Shown here piece by piece: positions 9,198 through 19,912 of a stretch of DNA of 64,000 nucleotides. The DNA is taken from assembly GCA_963727035.1 (NCBI GenBank), contig CAVSEY010000005.1:124001-188000 (forward strand), written 5' to 3'. Source of the DNA: Rhodoblastus sp963727035 (GTDB lineage: Bacteria; Pseudomonadota; Alphaproteobacteria; Rhizobiales; Beijerinckiaceae). A program made the translations under genes and the position numbers. Numbering within the stretch: position 1 is the first letter of the stretch; every line of letters starts with the position of its first letter. The notes below the pieces were generated by a model. That model worked only from the letters and a program-made list of their open reading frames with translations. It was not told the origin of the DNA and did no database searches.

Positions 9198-10005
9198 ATG
9201 GACGACATCGCCAGCCAATACCGGGTCAAGACCGCGCCCTATTATCGCGCCTCCGGCCCCGAAATCGAACAATACCAGGCCGCCTATGACGCGCGCCTGC
9301 CGATGATGCTCAAGGGCCCCACCGGCTGCGGCAAATCCCGTTTCGTCGAATTCATCGCCCACCGTCTGGGCCGCCCGCTGGTCACCGTGGCCTGCAACGA
9401 GGACATGACCGCCGCCGATCTCGTCGGCCGCTTCCTGCTCGACCGCGACGGCACCCGCTGGCAGGACGGGCCGCTCACGGCCGCCGCGCGCATGGGCGCG
9501 ATCTGCTATCTCGACGAAGTGGTCGAGGCCCGCCAGGACACCACCGTCGTCATCCATCCGCTCACCGACCACCGCCGCGTGCTGCCGCTCGACAAGAAGG
9601 GCGAACTGGTCACCGCCCATCCCGACTTCCAGCTGGTGATCTCCTACAACCCCGGCTACCAGTCGCTGATGAAGGACTTGAAACCTTCGACCAAGCAGCG
9701 TTTCGGCGCGCTCGATTTCAATTATCCGTCGCCGGACATCGAGGCCGAGATCGTCGCCCATGAAACCGGAATCGACCTGAAACAGGCGGAAAAGCTGGCG
9801 CAGATCGCCCTGCGCTCGCGCAACCTCAAGGGCCACGGGCTCGACGAGGGCATTTCCACCCGCCTGCTGGTCTATGCCGGCGGCGCTGATCGTCAAGGGC
9901 GTGCCGGCGCCGGACGCCTGCCGCATCGCCATGGTGCGGCCGCTGACCGACGACCCCGACATGCGCGACGCGCTCGACGCGGCGGTCGCCGCCTTCTTCC
10001 CGTAA
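9198..10005 (+). CDS. cbbQ: RuBisCO activase AAA+ subunit CbbQ (one frameshift as sequenced)
   Basis: A MoxR-group AAA+ ATPase that, with CbbO, removes inhibitory sugar phosphates from form I RuBisCO. Visible motifs are Walker A GPTGCGKS (residues about 38-45), Walker B ICYLDEVVEAR, sensor ISYNPGYQ and arginine finger region PSTKQRFGALDF. An extra base near 9880 shifts the last ~45 codons; corrected, the end reads ALIVKGVPAPDACRIAMVRP and the protein is 268 residues, the normal CbbQ length. It lies 11 bp upstream of cbbO. The ATG 9198 start is preceded by AAGGAA. Confidence 0.9.
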
Positions 10006-10016
10006 GGGAGGCGGCG

Positions 10017-12335
10017 ATGGACCCGGAACTCGCCGTCTATCGGCAAACCCTCGCCGAGGTCTCGCCGCAAATCGCCGAGGTCCTCGACGCGGTCCTGCAC
10101 GAGGCCTCGCGCAATCTCAGCCCCGCGGGCCTGCGCAATTATCTCGAAGGCGCGCGCGGCCTCTCCGAACTCGGCCGCGGGCCCGGCCCGGTGCTGGCCT
10201 TTCTCGAAGCCATGCCCACGCTCGCGCGCGAGATCGGCGAGGACCAGGTCACGGATTGCGCCGTTGCGGCGATGAAACTCGCCTCGGTCACGTCCGGCGA
10301 AGTCATCGCCATGTTCCTCGCCACCGCGCCCAATGCGGCGCGGCGGCTCGGCGACGCCGACCTGTTCGCGGCTTACGTCCAGTTCCTCCACCAGCTTTCC
10401 GCCCGCGCCCCGCGCGGCTTGAGGCCGATGTTCGGCGTGCTCGACGACCTGCTGCACAAGCTGTCGCTGGGGGGCCTGAGGCGCTGGGCCTTTTTCGGCG
10501 CCGAGGCGCATCGCACCGACTTCAAGAGCCAGAGCCGACTATTTCGCGCTGAAGACGCCCGACAGCCTCGCCGTGCTGCAAAAGGAGCGCAAGGGGGCGC
10601 TCTTCGTCGACCATCAGCGCAAGCTGACGGCTACTTTGCGCGCGCTGTGGGGCCGCGAGTTCTACCTGCGTCCGGCTTCCGCCGAATATGCGGAATTCCA
10701 GCCCTTCATCGAGGATTTCGCCTTGCGCCTGCCCGACGCCGCGCAGGACGAGCCGGGCCTGCCGGGCCTCGACCTGTTCCGCGCCGCAGCCGCCCATATG
10801 GCCGCCCATCTCGTCTATATGCGCGAGCCGATTTCCGCCCAGGAGCTGACCCAGGCGCAGATGCAGCTGATCGGCTTCATCGAGGACGCGCGCGTGGAAA
10901 ATCTGGCGATGCGCGACCTGCCCGGCCTGAAAAGCCTGTGGCGCCCGGCGCTTGCCGTCGAGCGCGGCCCGTCGGAACATCCCTCGCAGGCTCTGCTGGA
11001 GCGCCTCGCCCTCGCCCTGCTTGACCCGCAGGCGTCGACCGGCGACGCCGACGCCGATTCTTTCGCCCGGCGCTTCCACGAGACTTTTCCGGCAAAAGGC
11101 GAGGACGCCAATTTCGCCTGGAGCCTGGGGCTGGAGCTTTATCATCTGCTCGCCAATCGCCGCGCCCTGCCCTCGCTGCGCCAATTGCAGCGGCTGCGCC
11201 TGCCTCACCGCGACGACAACCGCTATATCTGGGCCTTCGCCGAACTCGACTGGGCGCGCGAGGCCGAGCGGATTCACATGCCGAAGCAGACGCGCCGCCG
11301 CGTCGCGCTGATGGAATTCGTCAATGAGGTCGAGGTCGAGACCGCCGGCGACGACGCCCAGGAAGTCTGGACGCTCGACGGCACGCTCTATGACGACGAC
11401 GATACGACCTTCAACGAGAAATACGGGACCGAGCCGGTCTCCGACCCGTTCCCCTATCACGAATGGGATTATCAGGCGCAGACTTTTAGGCCCGACTGGG
11501 CGATCCTGCGCGAATATCGCAGCCCGCCCGGCGACCCGGCGACATCGACGCCATCGTCTCGCGCCACAAGCCGGTCGCCAGCCGCCTGCGCCAGATCGTC
11601 GACAAGCTGAGGCCGCAGGGCGTGCAGCGCGAGCGCAAGCTGGAGGACGGCGACGAGATCGACATCAACGCCGCCGTCGATTTTTTAATCGACCTGCGGC
11701 TCGGGCGCGACCCGGACCCGCGCGTCACCATGCGCAACCGCCTGAAAACCCGCGATCTCGCGGTGCTGATCCTGCTCGACCTCTCGGAATCCACCAACGA
11801 TCCGGCGCCTTCGGGCGAGCAGAGCATTCTCGGCCTGACCCGCGAGGCCTCGGCTTTGCTCTCGCGCGTATTGTCCGACATCGGCGATCCTTTCGCCCTG
11901 GACGGATTCTGCTCGGACGGGCGCGGCGACGTGAAATATTTCCCCCTAAAACCGTTCGAGACGCGGTTCGACGACGCCGCCAAGACCCGGCTTGCCGGCA
12001 TGAAGGGCGGTTTTTCCACGCGGATGGGCGCGGCCCTGCGTCATGCCGGCGCCAAATTGCGCCGCCAGCCGCAGAAGAAAAAGCTGATCCTGCTGGTCAC
12101 CGACGGCGAACCGGCGGATGTGGACGAGCGCGATCCCAATTACCTGCGCCGCGACGCCAAAAAGGCGGTGGAGGAGCTGAGCCAGAGCGGAATCCACACC
12201 TTCTGCCTGACCCTCGACCCGCGCGCCGATCATTATGTCGAACGCATCTTCGGCGCCAAGAATTTCACCATCGTCGACAAGGTCGAGCGCCTGCCCGAAC
12301 GCCTGCCGCAGCTTTTCGCGGAATTGACGGGATAG
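10017..12335 (+). CDS. cbbO: RuBisCO activase adaptor CbbO, VWA-domain protein (two frameshifts as sequenced)
   Basis: CbbO couples the CbbQ hexamer to RuBisCO through a C-terminal von Willebrand A domain. The MIDAS motif DLSES (in LILLDLSEST) and the later TDGEPAD loop are intact. The N-terminal two thirds are helical (MDPELAVYRQTLAEVSPQIA onward). Frame breaks occur near 10533 (an extra A) and near 11534-11540 (probably a lost G), which restore each other, so the total of 773 codons is a normal CbbO size. A GGGAGG ribosome site precedes the ATG. A strong terminator follows 125 bp later. Confidence 0.88.
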
Positions 12336-12459
12336 GCGCACGAAGGAATCGGGCCGCGAGGCCAAAAACGGGCGGAGCAAGGTTCTAAAACAGTTTCCTC
12401 AGCTCTCCTGCCCAGACAGCCGGGTCCCAGCGTGGGGGCGCGGATGTTGGAGAGAACTT

Positions 12460-12493
12460 GGCCCGTTTCCGTCCCAGGAAACGGGCCTTTTTT
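12460..12493 (+). terminator. Rho-independent terminator of the cbb operon
   Basis: An 11-bp perfect stem (GGCCCGTTTCC with GGAAACGGGCC), a 6-nt loop and six T residues directly after. It lies 125 bp past cbbO and before the cardiolipin synthase gene, so it closes the cbbLSQO transcript. Confidence 0.9.
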
Positions 12494-12573
12494 GTTGGCC
12501 TGGGCTGCTGCGGCGGCGGAAGGCGGCATTTTGCCGCTTGCGGCGAAGCGCGAAATTCTATTGCCTGTGGCCG

Positions 12574-14004
12574 ATGACTTTTCACTTCACCCCCGCCGCC
12601 GGTTTGTCCGCCGGGCTGTTCGCCCTTAACGTCGCGGCGGTTTTTTTCGCCTTTCGCGCGATCAGGTCCGCGCGCACGCCCCAGGGCGCGGTCGGCTGGA
12701 CCTTTTTCCTCTTGGTCCTGCCCTGGCTGGGCGTGCCGGCTTATCTGGTTTTCGGCGATTTCCGCTATCCCAACATGGTGAGCGCGCGCCGGTCGTCGCA
12801 ATCGGCCAGCCGCGCCGGAATCGCAGGGTTTTGACGAGCGCAAGCCGGCGGCCGGGGATCGAGGGCGATCCTTTGCGCGCCGGATTCGAAACCCTCGCCG
12901 AACGGCGCGCGGTCGCGGGAAACGCGGCGGAACTGCTGATCGACCATGCCGCCTTCGACGCGATTTTCGCGGCGATCGCCGCCGCGCGCCATTACATCCT
13001 GATCGAGACCTATATATTGCGCGACGACCAGACCGGCCTGCTGCTGCGGGAACGGCTGATCGCCAAGGCGCGCGAGGGCCTGCGCGTGTATGTCCTCTAC
13101 GATCCTTTCGGCAGCCATGGCCTCGATCGCGCTTATGTCGATGGGCTGCGCCAGGCGGGGGTCTCGATCACCAATTTCCACGCCCGTCACAAAAGCCGGC
13201 TGTTCGCGCCGATGCGGCTCAATTTCCGCGATCACCGCAAGATCGCGATCATCGACGGGGAAACCGGCTTCACCGGCGGATTCAATTTCGGCGACGAATA
13301 TCTCGGCCGCAATCCGCGCCTCGGCCGCTGGCGCGATACGATGGTCCGCCTCACCGGGCCGGCCGTGGCGCAACTCCAGGCCCATTTCGCCGAGGACTGG
13401 CATTGGGCGACGGGCAAGAGCCTCGATCTGAACTGGCGGCCCCGAAGCGGTTGCGAGCAACGTCACCGCGCTGGTCCTCGCCTCAGGGCCGGCGGACGCG
13501 CAGGAAACCGGCTGCCTTTTCTTTCTCCACGCCCTGACCTGTACGCGTAAAAGAATCTGGATCACCTCGCCCTATTTCACCCCCGATCCGAGCCTGACCA
13601 ATGCGATGCGGGTGGCGGTGGCGCGCGGCGTCGATGTGCGGGTGATCCTCGCGGGAGAGCGCGATCATTGGCTGGTCTGGCTGGCCGGTTTCGCTTTTTT
13701 GGACGAAATGCGCGGGTCCGGCGTGCGCTTCTATCGCTACCAGCCCGGCTTCATGCACCAGAAGGTCGTGCTGATCGACGATCAGGTCGCGGCGATCGGC
13801 AGCCATAATCTCGACAGCCGGTCGTGCCGGCTGAATTTCGAGGCCAGCGCGCTGATCTTCGACCCCGCTTTCGCCGAAAAAGTCGCGGCCATGCTGGAAC
13901 AGGATTTCGCCGCCGCGACGCTGGTGGACCGTCCTCTTTCCGACCAGCCGGCGGCGCTGCGCATCGCGGCCCCGGTCGCCCGGCTTTTCGCGCCGATTCT
14001 TTGA
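12574..14004 (+). CDS. cls: Cardiolipin synthase, phospholipase D family (two frameshifts as sequenced)
   Basis: A membrane enzyme that condenses two phosphatidylglycerols into cardiolipin. Two N-terminal membrane helices (AGLSAGLFALNVAAVFFAF and GWTFFLLVLPWLGVPAYLVF) precede two phospholipase D HKD motifs: HRKIAIID (in NFRDHRKIAIIDGE) and HQKVVLID (in FMHQKVVLIDD). The frame is lost between about 12835 and 12890 and again near 13440; the two breaks cancel and the total of 477 codons matches the family. Both catalytic motifs are intact. The product could also be described as ClsA-like; bacterial paralogues have overlapping roles. Confidence 0.85.
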
Positions 14005-14015
14005 GGCGCGCCGAC

Positions 14016-14039
14016 TCCCTCCCCCTTGTCGGGGAGGGA
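14016..14039. terminator. Hairpin between convergent cls and ribE
   Basis: A 9-bp stem TCCCTCCCC/GGGGAGGGA with a 6-nt loop between two converging genes. There is no clear T-run. It could act as a bidirectional transcription barrier, or be one of the C-rich dispersed repeats common in GC-rich alphaproteobacteria. Confidence 0.4.
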
Positions 14040-14063
14040 ATCGGGTTCGTGCTCAAATCCCCC

Positions 14064-14684
14064 TCACTCCCCCGCCGCTTCGACCAGCCGCGCGGCGTAG
14101 CGCGCCATGGTGTCCACCTCGAGATTGATCCGGTCGCCCGCCTTGCGCGAGCCCCAGTTGGTCACTTCGAGCGTGTGCGGAATGAGCAGGATGGTGAAGA
14201 CATTCTTCTCGACCTTGTTCACCGTCAGCGAGGTTCCGTTCAGCGCGACCGAGCCTTTTTCGGCGACGAATCTGGCCAGGTTTTTCGGGGCCTCGATCTC
14301 GAAATGGGCCATGCCATCGAAATCGCGCCGCGACAACAGGGTCGCGACGCCATCGACATGGCCGGACACCACATGGCCGCCGAGTTCGTCGCCAAGCCGC
14401 AAGGCCCGCTCCAGATTGATCCGCTCGCCCGGCGCCCAGGCGCCGGCCGTGGTCACGGCAAGAGTTTCGGCGGCGGCGTCCACCTCGTGCCAGCTGACAA
14501 AACCGTCGCCCTCCGCGCGCGGCCCGAAACCGACCAAGGTCATGCAGACGCCGTCATGGGCGACCGAGGCGCCCAGCTCCAGACTGTCATGCGGATAATG
14601 CGAGGCGATCTTCAGCCGCTTGAGGTCGCCGCGCGGCGTGACCGACAAAAGCGTTCCGACATCGCTGATCAGGCCGGTGAACAT
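14064..14684 (-). CDS. ribE: Riboflavin synthase, alpha chain
   Basis: Catalyses the last step of riboflavin synthesis, the dismutation of two 6,7-dimethyl-8-ribityllumazine molecules. The 206-residue protein starts with the typical MFTGLISDVGTL and shows the tandem lumazine-binding barrels, with GGHVVSGHVDGVA and the second-barrel motif GTSLTVN. It follows ribD directly: the ribD stop TGA abuts the ribE ATG, implying translational coupling. Intact in this sequence. Confidence 0.95.
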   Translation of the reverse strand: MFTGLISDVGTLLSVTPRGDLKRLKIASHYPHDSLELGASVAHDGVCMTLVGFGPRAEGDGFVSWHEVDAAAETLAVTTAGAWAPGERINLERALRLGDELGGHVVSGHVDGVATLLSRRDFDGMAHFEIEAPKNLARFVAEKGSVALNGTSLTVNKVEKNVFTILLIPHTLEVTNWGSRKAGDRINLEVDTMARYAARLVEAAGE

Positions 14685-15788
14685 TCATGTCCTCTCATAA
14701 TGGATGAAGCGGTCCGCGCCGTGCAATCCCTGCGCCACGACCCGATAAAGCGCGGCGTCGGCAAGAGTGTCTCTCGCGCGCGCGGAAAGGGCCTCGACGC
14801 CCTTGCGCCCGAGCGGCCTCGGCGCGGTGAACAGGATCATCTCGTCGGCGAGGCCCTGAGCGATCAGTTCGGCGCCGACGCGCGGGCCGCCTTCCGAAAA
14901 AACCCTGGTGACGCCGCGCGCGCCGAGCGCGCGCAAGGCGGCGCGCAGATCGATCCGTCCGTCGGACGTCTCACAACTCGCCACCTCGACGCCCTGTTCC
15001 TCCAGCGCCGCGCGCCGCGCCGGATCGGCGCCCGCGCCGCAAAAGACCAGCGTGGGAAACTCCCGCGCCCCGACGACGAGGCGCGAGCGCAAGGGCAGAT
15101 CGAGCCGGGCGTCGAGCACCACGCGCAACGGTTTTCGATCGCAGCCGGGCAGGCGCACGGTCATCAGCGGATCGTCGCCGAGCGCCGTGCCGATCCCGAC
15201 CATGATCGCGTCATGAAGGGCGCGCAGGACATGAGTGCGCAGGTTGGCCGCCGGCCCGGTGATGGCGAGGCGGGGATCGTGCGGGCCGCCCGCCGCCTGT
15301 CCGTCCGCCGTCTGGGCGATTTTCAGCGTCACCATCGGCCGGCCTTCGGTCACGCGCAGGATATGGCCGCGATGGGCCCGCCTGCCCTCTTCCGGCAGGA
15401 CGTCGGCCTCGACCTCAATTCCCGCCCGCCGCAGCAGGGAAAAGCCCTCGCCGGCGACGCGGTCGTCCGGGTCGGCCGGGCCGCCGACCACCCGCGCGAT
15501 TCCCGCCGCCACCACAGCCTCGGCGCAGGGCGGGGTCTTGCCGTGATGGGCGCAGGGCTCCAACGTCACATAAAGCAGGGCGCCCCGGGCGAGATCGCCC
15601 GCTTGCGCCAGCGCCTGGGTCTCGGCATGAGGCCGCCCGCCCGGCGCCGTCGCGCCGCGCCCGACCACCACGCCGTCGCGCACGACCAGCGCGCCAACCG
15701 CCGGGTTGGGCGCGGTCGCGCCGAGATGGCGCCGGCCGAGCGCGAGGGCGGCGCGGAAAAAGCGCGCGTCTTCGGCGGAAAAAGCCAT
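14685..15788 (-). CDS. ribD: Bifunctional riboflavin deaminase/reductase
   Basis: Performs the second and third steps of riboflavin synthesis. The N-terminal deaminase domain carries the zinc site HAETQAL and PCAHHGKTPPC; the C-terminal NADPH reductase domain begins around MVTLKIAQTADG. The start MAFSAEDARFFRAALALGRR at 15788 fits the family; an ORF extension to 15902 is unlikely because it overlaps nrdR. At 367 residues it is full length. Order nrdR-ribD-ribE is common in Rhizobiales. Confidence 0.95.
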   Translation of the reverse strand: MAFSAEDARFFRAALALGRRHLGATAPNPAVGALVVRDGVVVGRGATAPGGRPHAETQALAQAGDLARGALLYVTLEPCAHHGKTPPCAEAVVAAGIARVVGGPADPDDRVAGEGFSLLRRAGIEVEADVLPEEGRRAHRGHILRVTEGRPMVTLKIAQTADGQAAGGPHDPRLAITGPAANLRTHVLRALHDAIMVGIGTALGDDPLMTVRLPGCDRKPLRVVLDARLDLPLRSRLVVGAREFPTLVFCGAGADPARRAALEEQGVEVASCETSDGRIDLRAALRALGARGVTRVFSEGGPRVGAELIAQGLADEMILFTAPRPLGRKGVEALSARARDTLADAALYRVVAQGLHGADRFIHYERT

Positions 15789-15789
15789 G

Positions 15790-16272
15790 TCAGCCGCCCT
15801 CCTCCTTGCGCCGCGCCGCGCCTTCTTCGGCAAATTCGTCGAGCAGCGGGCCGAAGTCGCGCGCCTCGCGGAAATTCCGATAGACGGAAGCGAAACGCAC
15901 ATAGGCGACCTCGTCGAGCGTTTTCAGTCCCTGCATCACCAGTTCACCGATGGTGTCCGAGGGAATTTCCGCGTCGCCCTGATTTTCGAGCTGGCGGACG
16001 AGGCCGTTGATCATGCGGTCCACGCGCTCCGGATCCACCGGGCGCTTGCGCAGCGCGATCTGCACCGAACGCACCAGCTTGTCGCGATCGAAGGGCGCCC
16101 GCCGGCCGGATTTCTTGACCACGGTCAGTTCGCGCAGCTGCACACGCTCGAAGGTGGTGAAGCGCCCGCCGCAATCTGGGCAGACGCGGCGGCGGCGGAT
16201 CGAGGACGAATCGTCGGTCGGCCGCGAATCCTTCACCTGGGTGTCGAGACTGCCGCAATAGGGACAGCGCAT
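15790..16272 (-). CDS. nrdR: Transcriptional repressor NrdR
   Basis: A 160-residue ATP/dATP-sensing repressor of ribonucleotide reductase genes. The N-terminal zinc ribbon is seen as CPYCGS and CPDCGGRFTTFERV, followed by an ATP-cone domain (VVKKSGRRAPFDRDKLVRSV). It is the first gene of an nrdR-ribD-ribE unit with one or no bases between genes. The start at 16272 overlaps the 5' end of the divergent region of the TAXI gene. Confidence 0.95.
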   Translation of the reverse strand: MRCPYCGSLDTQVKDSRPTDDSSSIRRRRVCPDCGGRFTTFERVQLRELTVVKKSGRRAPFDRDKLVRSVQIALRKRPVDPERVDRMINGLVRQLENQGDAEIPSDTIGELVMQGLKTLDEVAYVRFASVYRNFREARDFGPLLDEFAEEGAARRKEEGG

Positions 16273-16453
16273 GAATGATCCCCTTCCGGCGCATGAGGAC
16301 AGCGCCGCGAATCGGTTTCGCGCGGCGGCTGCGGCGGCTATCTTGCCGTCTGGCGCGCCTCGTCACAAGCTGGCCCGTCGAGGCGCAATTCGAGGTTCCC
16401 CGGCGCCCGCCGCCGCTTTATGCTTCGGGCCCTGGCTTGCAGGAGACGGAAGC

Positions 16454-17803
16454 TTGCTCGGACTTTTAGCCAAATCGCGCGCGATGGCCATCGCCATGGC
16501 GCTCGCCTTCCTGCTTGTGGGCGGGGCGCTGGCGGCGATCTATCTCTTTTCGCCCCATGCGGTGCTGCGCGTCACCACCGGACCCGAGGGCGGCCAGGCG
16601 CATCGCTTCATCGAGGCCTTCATCAAGGTCGCCCAGGCGCAGCATCCGCGCATCCGGATCAAAACCGTCACTGTTCCCGATCTGCGCGCCAGCGCCGACG
16701 CGCTGGAGCAGGGCAAGGTCGATCTCGCGGTGATCCGCAGCGACGTCCGCCTGCCGGCCAATGGCGAAACGCTGGTGATCCTGCGCCACGACGCCATGGC
16801 CTTCATCGTGCCCCATCATTCGGAGATTTCCGGCGTGCCGGACCTTTCCGGCAAGACCATCGCCATCCCGACCGGGCCGGCGCAGGATGACAATTCCCGC
16901 GCGCTCGACATCCTGCTCAGCTATTACAATATCGCGCCCGACAAGGTGAAACGCCTATTCCTCGACGCTGGCCAGATCGGCGAGGTGATCGCGCACAAAA
17001 AGGCCGCGGCGGCGCTGGCCGTCGGCCCTGTCGGCCCCGGCGACGTGGTGACGACGGTCGCCTCGATCGCCCACGCCACCAAAGGGGCTCCGAAAATTCT
17101 CGATTTCGACGACGCCGACGCCATCGTCAAACGCTTCCCCATCTTCGAATCCGCCGACGTGCCGCAGGGCGGGTTCCACGCCGGGCCGGACGTCCCGGAC
17201 GACGATGTGACCACGATTGGGGTCGACTACCGCTTCGCCGCGCCGATCACCATGCCGGACATCGTCGCCAACGCCATCGGCCGCTCGATCCTGTCCGCCA
17301 AGGGGCAGATGATGAATCTGTCGCCGCTCGCCGGCCAGATCGAGGCGCCCGACGTGAGCGACAAGAATCCGCTGCTGCCGATCCATCCCGGATTCGCCGA
17401 TTATCTCAACAATGGCGACCAGAGCTTCTTCGACCAGGCCCAGCGCTATCTCTACATCGTCGGCATTCCATTGAGCGTCGGCGCCTCGCTGCTCACCCTG
17501 CTGGTCTCGAGCTGGAGCGCGCGCGGCGCCAAAAAAGACCGCGACGCCCTGCGGCGGCTGCTCGCCCTCGCCAATGATGCGGCGACGGCCGACCGCGCGC
17601 GGCTCGACAGTCTGGAACAGGACCTGCACGAGGCGGTCGCCGCCAGCGTCAACGCCTCGGGCGCCAACGCCGGCGCACAATGGAAGACCACGCTCGCGGT
17701 CCAGCACGCCATGCGGCGTTTCGAACAGCGCCGCGCCGCGCTCTCGGCGGCGTCCGGCGCCGGGAGCGAAAGGCCCGAAGCGGGCGCGCCGCCAACGCAG
17801 TGA
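16454..17803 (+). CDS. TAXI-family TRAP-type solute-binding protein, membrane-anchored
   Basis: A periplasmic binding protein of the TAXI (TRAP-associated extracytoplasmic immunogenic) family. A TTG start at 16454 after AGGAGACGG is preferred; the longer ORF from 16271 overlaps nrdR. A signal anchor (AMAIAMALAFLLVGGALAAI) precedes the binding domain. A second hydrophobic helix (IVGIPLSVGASLLTLLVSSW) sits near the C-terminus and is followed by a charged cytoplasmic tail. No TRAP permease genes are adjacent, so this may be an orphan sensor or scaffold. The ligand is unknown. Confidence 0.75.
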   Translation: MLGLLAKSRAMAIAMALAFLLVGGALAAIYLFSPHAVLRVTTGPEGGQAHRFIEAFIKVAQAQHPRIRIKTVTVPDLRASADALEQGKVDLAVIRSDVRLPANGETLVILRHDAMAFIVPHHSEISGVPDLSGKTIAIPTGPAQDDNSRALDILLSYYNIAPDKVKRLFLDAGQIGEVIAHKKAAAALAVGPVGPGDVVTTVASIAHATKGAPKILDFDDADAIVKRFPIFESADVPQGGFHAGPDVPDDDVTTIGVDYRFAAPITMPDIVANAIGRSILSAKGQMMNLSPLAGQIEAPDVSDKNPLLPIHPGFADYLNNGDQSFFDQAQRYLYIVGIPLSVGASLLTLLVSSWSARGAKKDRDALRRLLALANDAATADRARLDSLEQDLHEAVAASVNASGANAGAQWKTTLAVQHAMRRFEQRRAALSAASGAGSERPEAGAPPTQ

Positions 17804-17815
17804 CGGCGCCTTCGC

Positions 17816-18220
17816 TCAGACCTGCTCGATCTCGACCAGGACGCCGTTGAAATCCTTGGGGTGCAGGAACAGGACCGGCTTGCCGTGGGCGCCGATTTTC
17901 GGCTCGCCGTCGCCGAGCACCCGCGCGCCGGCCACTTTCAAGCGATCGCGCGCGCGAAAAATGTCCTCGACCTCGTAGCAGACGTGATGCATGCCGCCGT
18001 CGGGGTTCTTGTCCAGGAATTTGGCGATCGGCGAGGCCGCGCCGAGCGGCTCCAGCAATTCGATCTTGGTGTTGGGCAGCTCGATGAAAACGACCGTCAC
18101 GCCATGGTCCGGCTGCGCCAGGGGCTCCGACACCTTGGCGCCCAAAACGTCGCGATAGGTCGCGGAAGCCGCGGCGACATCCTTCACCGCAATGGCGACA
18201 TGGTTCAGGCGCCCGATCAT
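17816..18220 (-). CDS. mce: Methylmalonyl-CoA epimerase
   Basis: Interconverts (2R)- and (2S)-methylmalonyl-CoA, needed in propionyl-CoA and ethylmalonyl-CoA metabolism. The 134-residue glyoxalase-fold (VOC) protein keeps metal ligands in NHVAIAV, MHHVCYEV and the C-terminal GVLVEIEQV. The start MIGRLNHVAIAVKDV lies 14 bp after the RNase J stop, so both probably share a transcript, an order often seen in Rhizobiales downstream of complex I. Confidence 0.93.
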   Translation of the reverse strand: MIGRLNHVAIAVKDVAAASATYRDVLGAKVSEPLAQPDHGVTVVFIELPNTKIELLEPLGAASPIAKFLDKNPDGGMHHVCYEVEDIFRARDRLKVAGARVLGDGEPKIGAHGKPVLFLHPKDFNGVLVEIEQV

Positions 18221-18234
18221 CCTGTCACTCCTCG

Positions 18235-19906
18235 TCACACCTCGATCGCCAGCACATGGACATGCGGCTTCTTGCCCCAGACCGCCGCGACCGCCGCGCG
18301 CACGGCGCGCTCGATCGCCGCGCAAGCCGCGTCCGCGTCCCTTTTCCGGGCGCGGGGCAGCGAGTCGAGGGTCTCGAATAGAGCGCGGTCCACCACTTCG
18401 TCCATTGGACGATTGTCGCGAGTCTTGCGCGGCAGGCCGAACATGGTGACATCGGGGACGCCCGCCACATCGCCCTTGGCGGTCAAGGCGAAAGCGATGG
18501 AAATGATCCCCGCCGCCGCCAGCCGGTGGCGCTCGCGGAAACATTCGTCCTTTTCGCTGAGGATCAGTTCGCCGTCGTGATAGAGCCTGCCGTGGGCGAT
18601 CTGGTCGAGATGGGCGGGCGCGTCCGGGCCGAGCGCGACCATGTCGCCATTATGGGCGACCAGAACATGCTCGACCCCCGCATTGCGCGCGAATTCGGCA
18701 TGGACATGGAGATGCAGCGCCTCGCCATGGGCGGGCACCGCCACCTGCGGCCGCAGCCATTGATAGAGCTGGGCGACCTCGCCCCGGCGCGGATGGCCCG
18801 AGCAATGGATCAGGGCGTCGCGGTCGGTGAGCACGTCCACGCCTTGCAGGATCAGCCCGTTGACGATGGCGTTCACCTCGCGCTCGTTGCCGGGAATGGT
18901 GCGCGAGGAGAAGATGACGAGATCGTTGGGCGAAAGCTTGATCGGATGTTCGCCGCGCACGAACTCGCGCCATGGCCGCCCGCGCCTCGCCCTGGCTGCC
19001 GGTGGCGAGCACCACAACCTTGTCGGCCGGGAGGCGGGAAAAGCTCTCCAGCGACAGCAGTTCCGGCACATCGTCGAGATAGCCGCATTCGCGCGCCACC
19101 GCGAGCGAGCGCTCCATGGCGCGGCCGGCCAGCACCACCCGCCGGCCTGCCGCTTCCGCCGCGAGGCAGACCGCGCGCAGACGCGCCACATTGGAGGCGA
19201 AGGTCGTGACCAGCACCCGCCCGCGCGCGGCGAGGATTTTTTCGCGCAAGACCACGGCGACCTGCGCTTCCGAGGGGCTTTCGCCCTCGCGCAGAATATT
19301 GGTCGAGTCGCTGACCAGCGCGCGCACGCCCTCGTCGCCGATCGCCTTGAGCCGCGCCGCGTCGGTCGGCTTGCCGAGCCCCGGCGTCGGATCGAGCTTC
19401 CAGTCGCCGCTGTGGACCACGACGCCGGCCTTGGTGCGGATCGCCAGCAGGTTGGATTCGGGGATCGAATGCGACATCGGCACGAATTCGATCTCGAACG
19501 GGCCGAGGTTCAGCCTTCCGCCCTGCGCGACTTCATGGATCGGCACTTTCGGCGCGCCGGGTTCGGCGAGGCGGCGCGTGGCGAGCAATCCGGCGGCGAA
19601 ACGGGTCGCATAGACCGGGCAGCCGAGGCGCGGCCACAGCGCCGCAATGGCCCCGACATGATCCTCATGGGCGTGGGTGACGATCAGCCCGAGCAGATCG
19701 GCGCGTTTCTTCTCGATGAAGGAAAGATCGGGCAGGATGAGATCGACGCCCGGCATGTCCGAACCGGCGAAGGCGACGCCGCAATCGACCAGGATCCATT
19801 TGCGCTTTTTTGCCGTCCCGAAGCCATAGAGCGCAGCGTTCATGCCGATTTCGCCCAGGCCGCCGAGCGGGGCGAATACGATTTCTTCTTTTTCCGACGC
19901 CATCAT
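18235..19906 (-). CDS. rnj: Ribonuclease J (one frameshift as sequenced)
   Basis: A metallo-beta-lactamase/beta-CASP ribonuclease with endo- and 5'-3' exonuclease activity in RNA maturation and decay. The catalytic motif HAHEDH (in LIVTHAHEDHVG), the downstream MSHSIPESN and HSGDWKLDPTP, and the CASP-region HCSGHPRRGE are present. An extra base near 18961 splits the gene; corrected length is 556 residues, normal for the family. The ATG at 19906 (or 19903) follows AAAGGCGG. It lies 6 bp after birA. Confidence 0.9.
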
Positions 19907-19912
19907 CCGCCT

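Noticed and set aside
13824..16010. 728-codon plus-strand frame across ribE-ribD
   Set aside because: It crosses three recognised genes (cls end, ribE, ribD) antisense or out of frame and has no protein-like composition.
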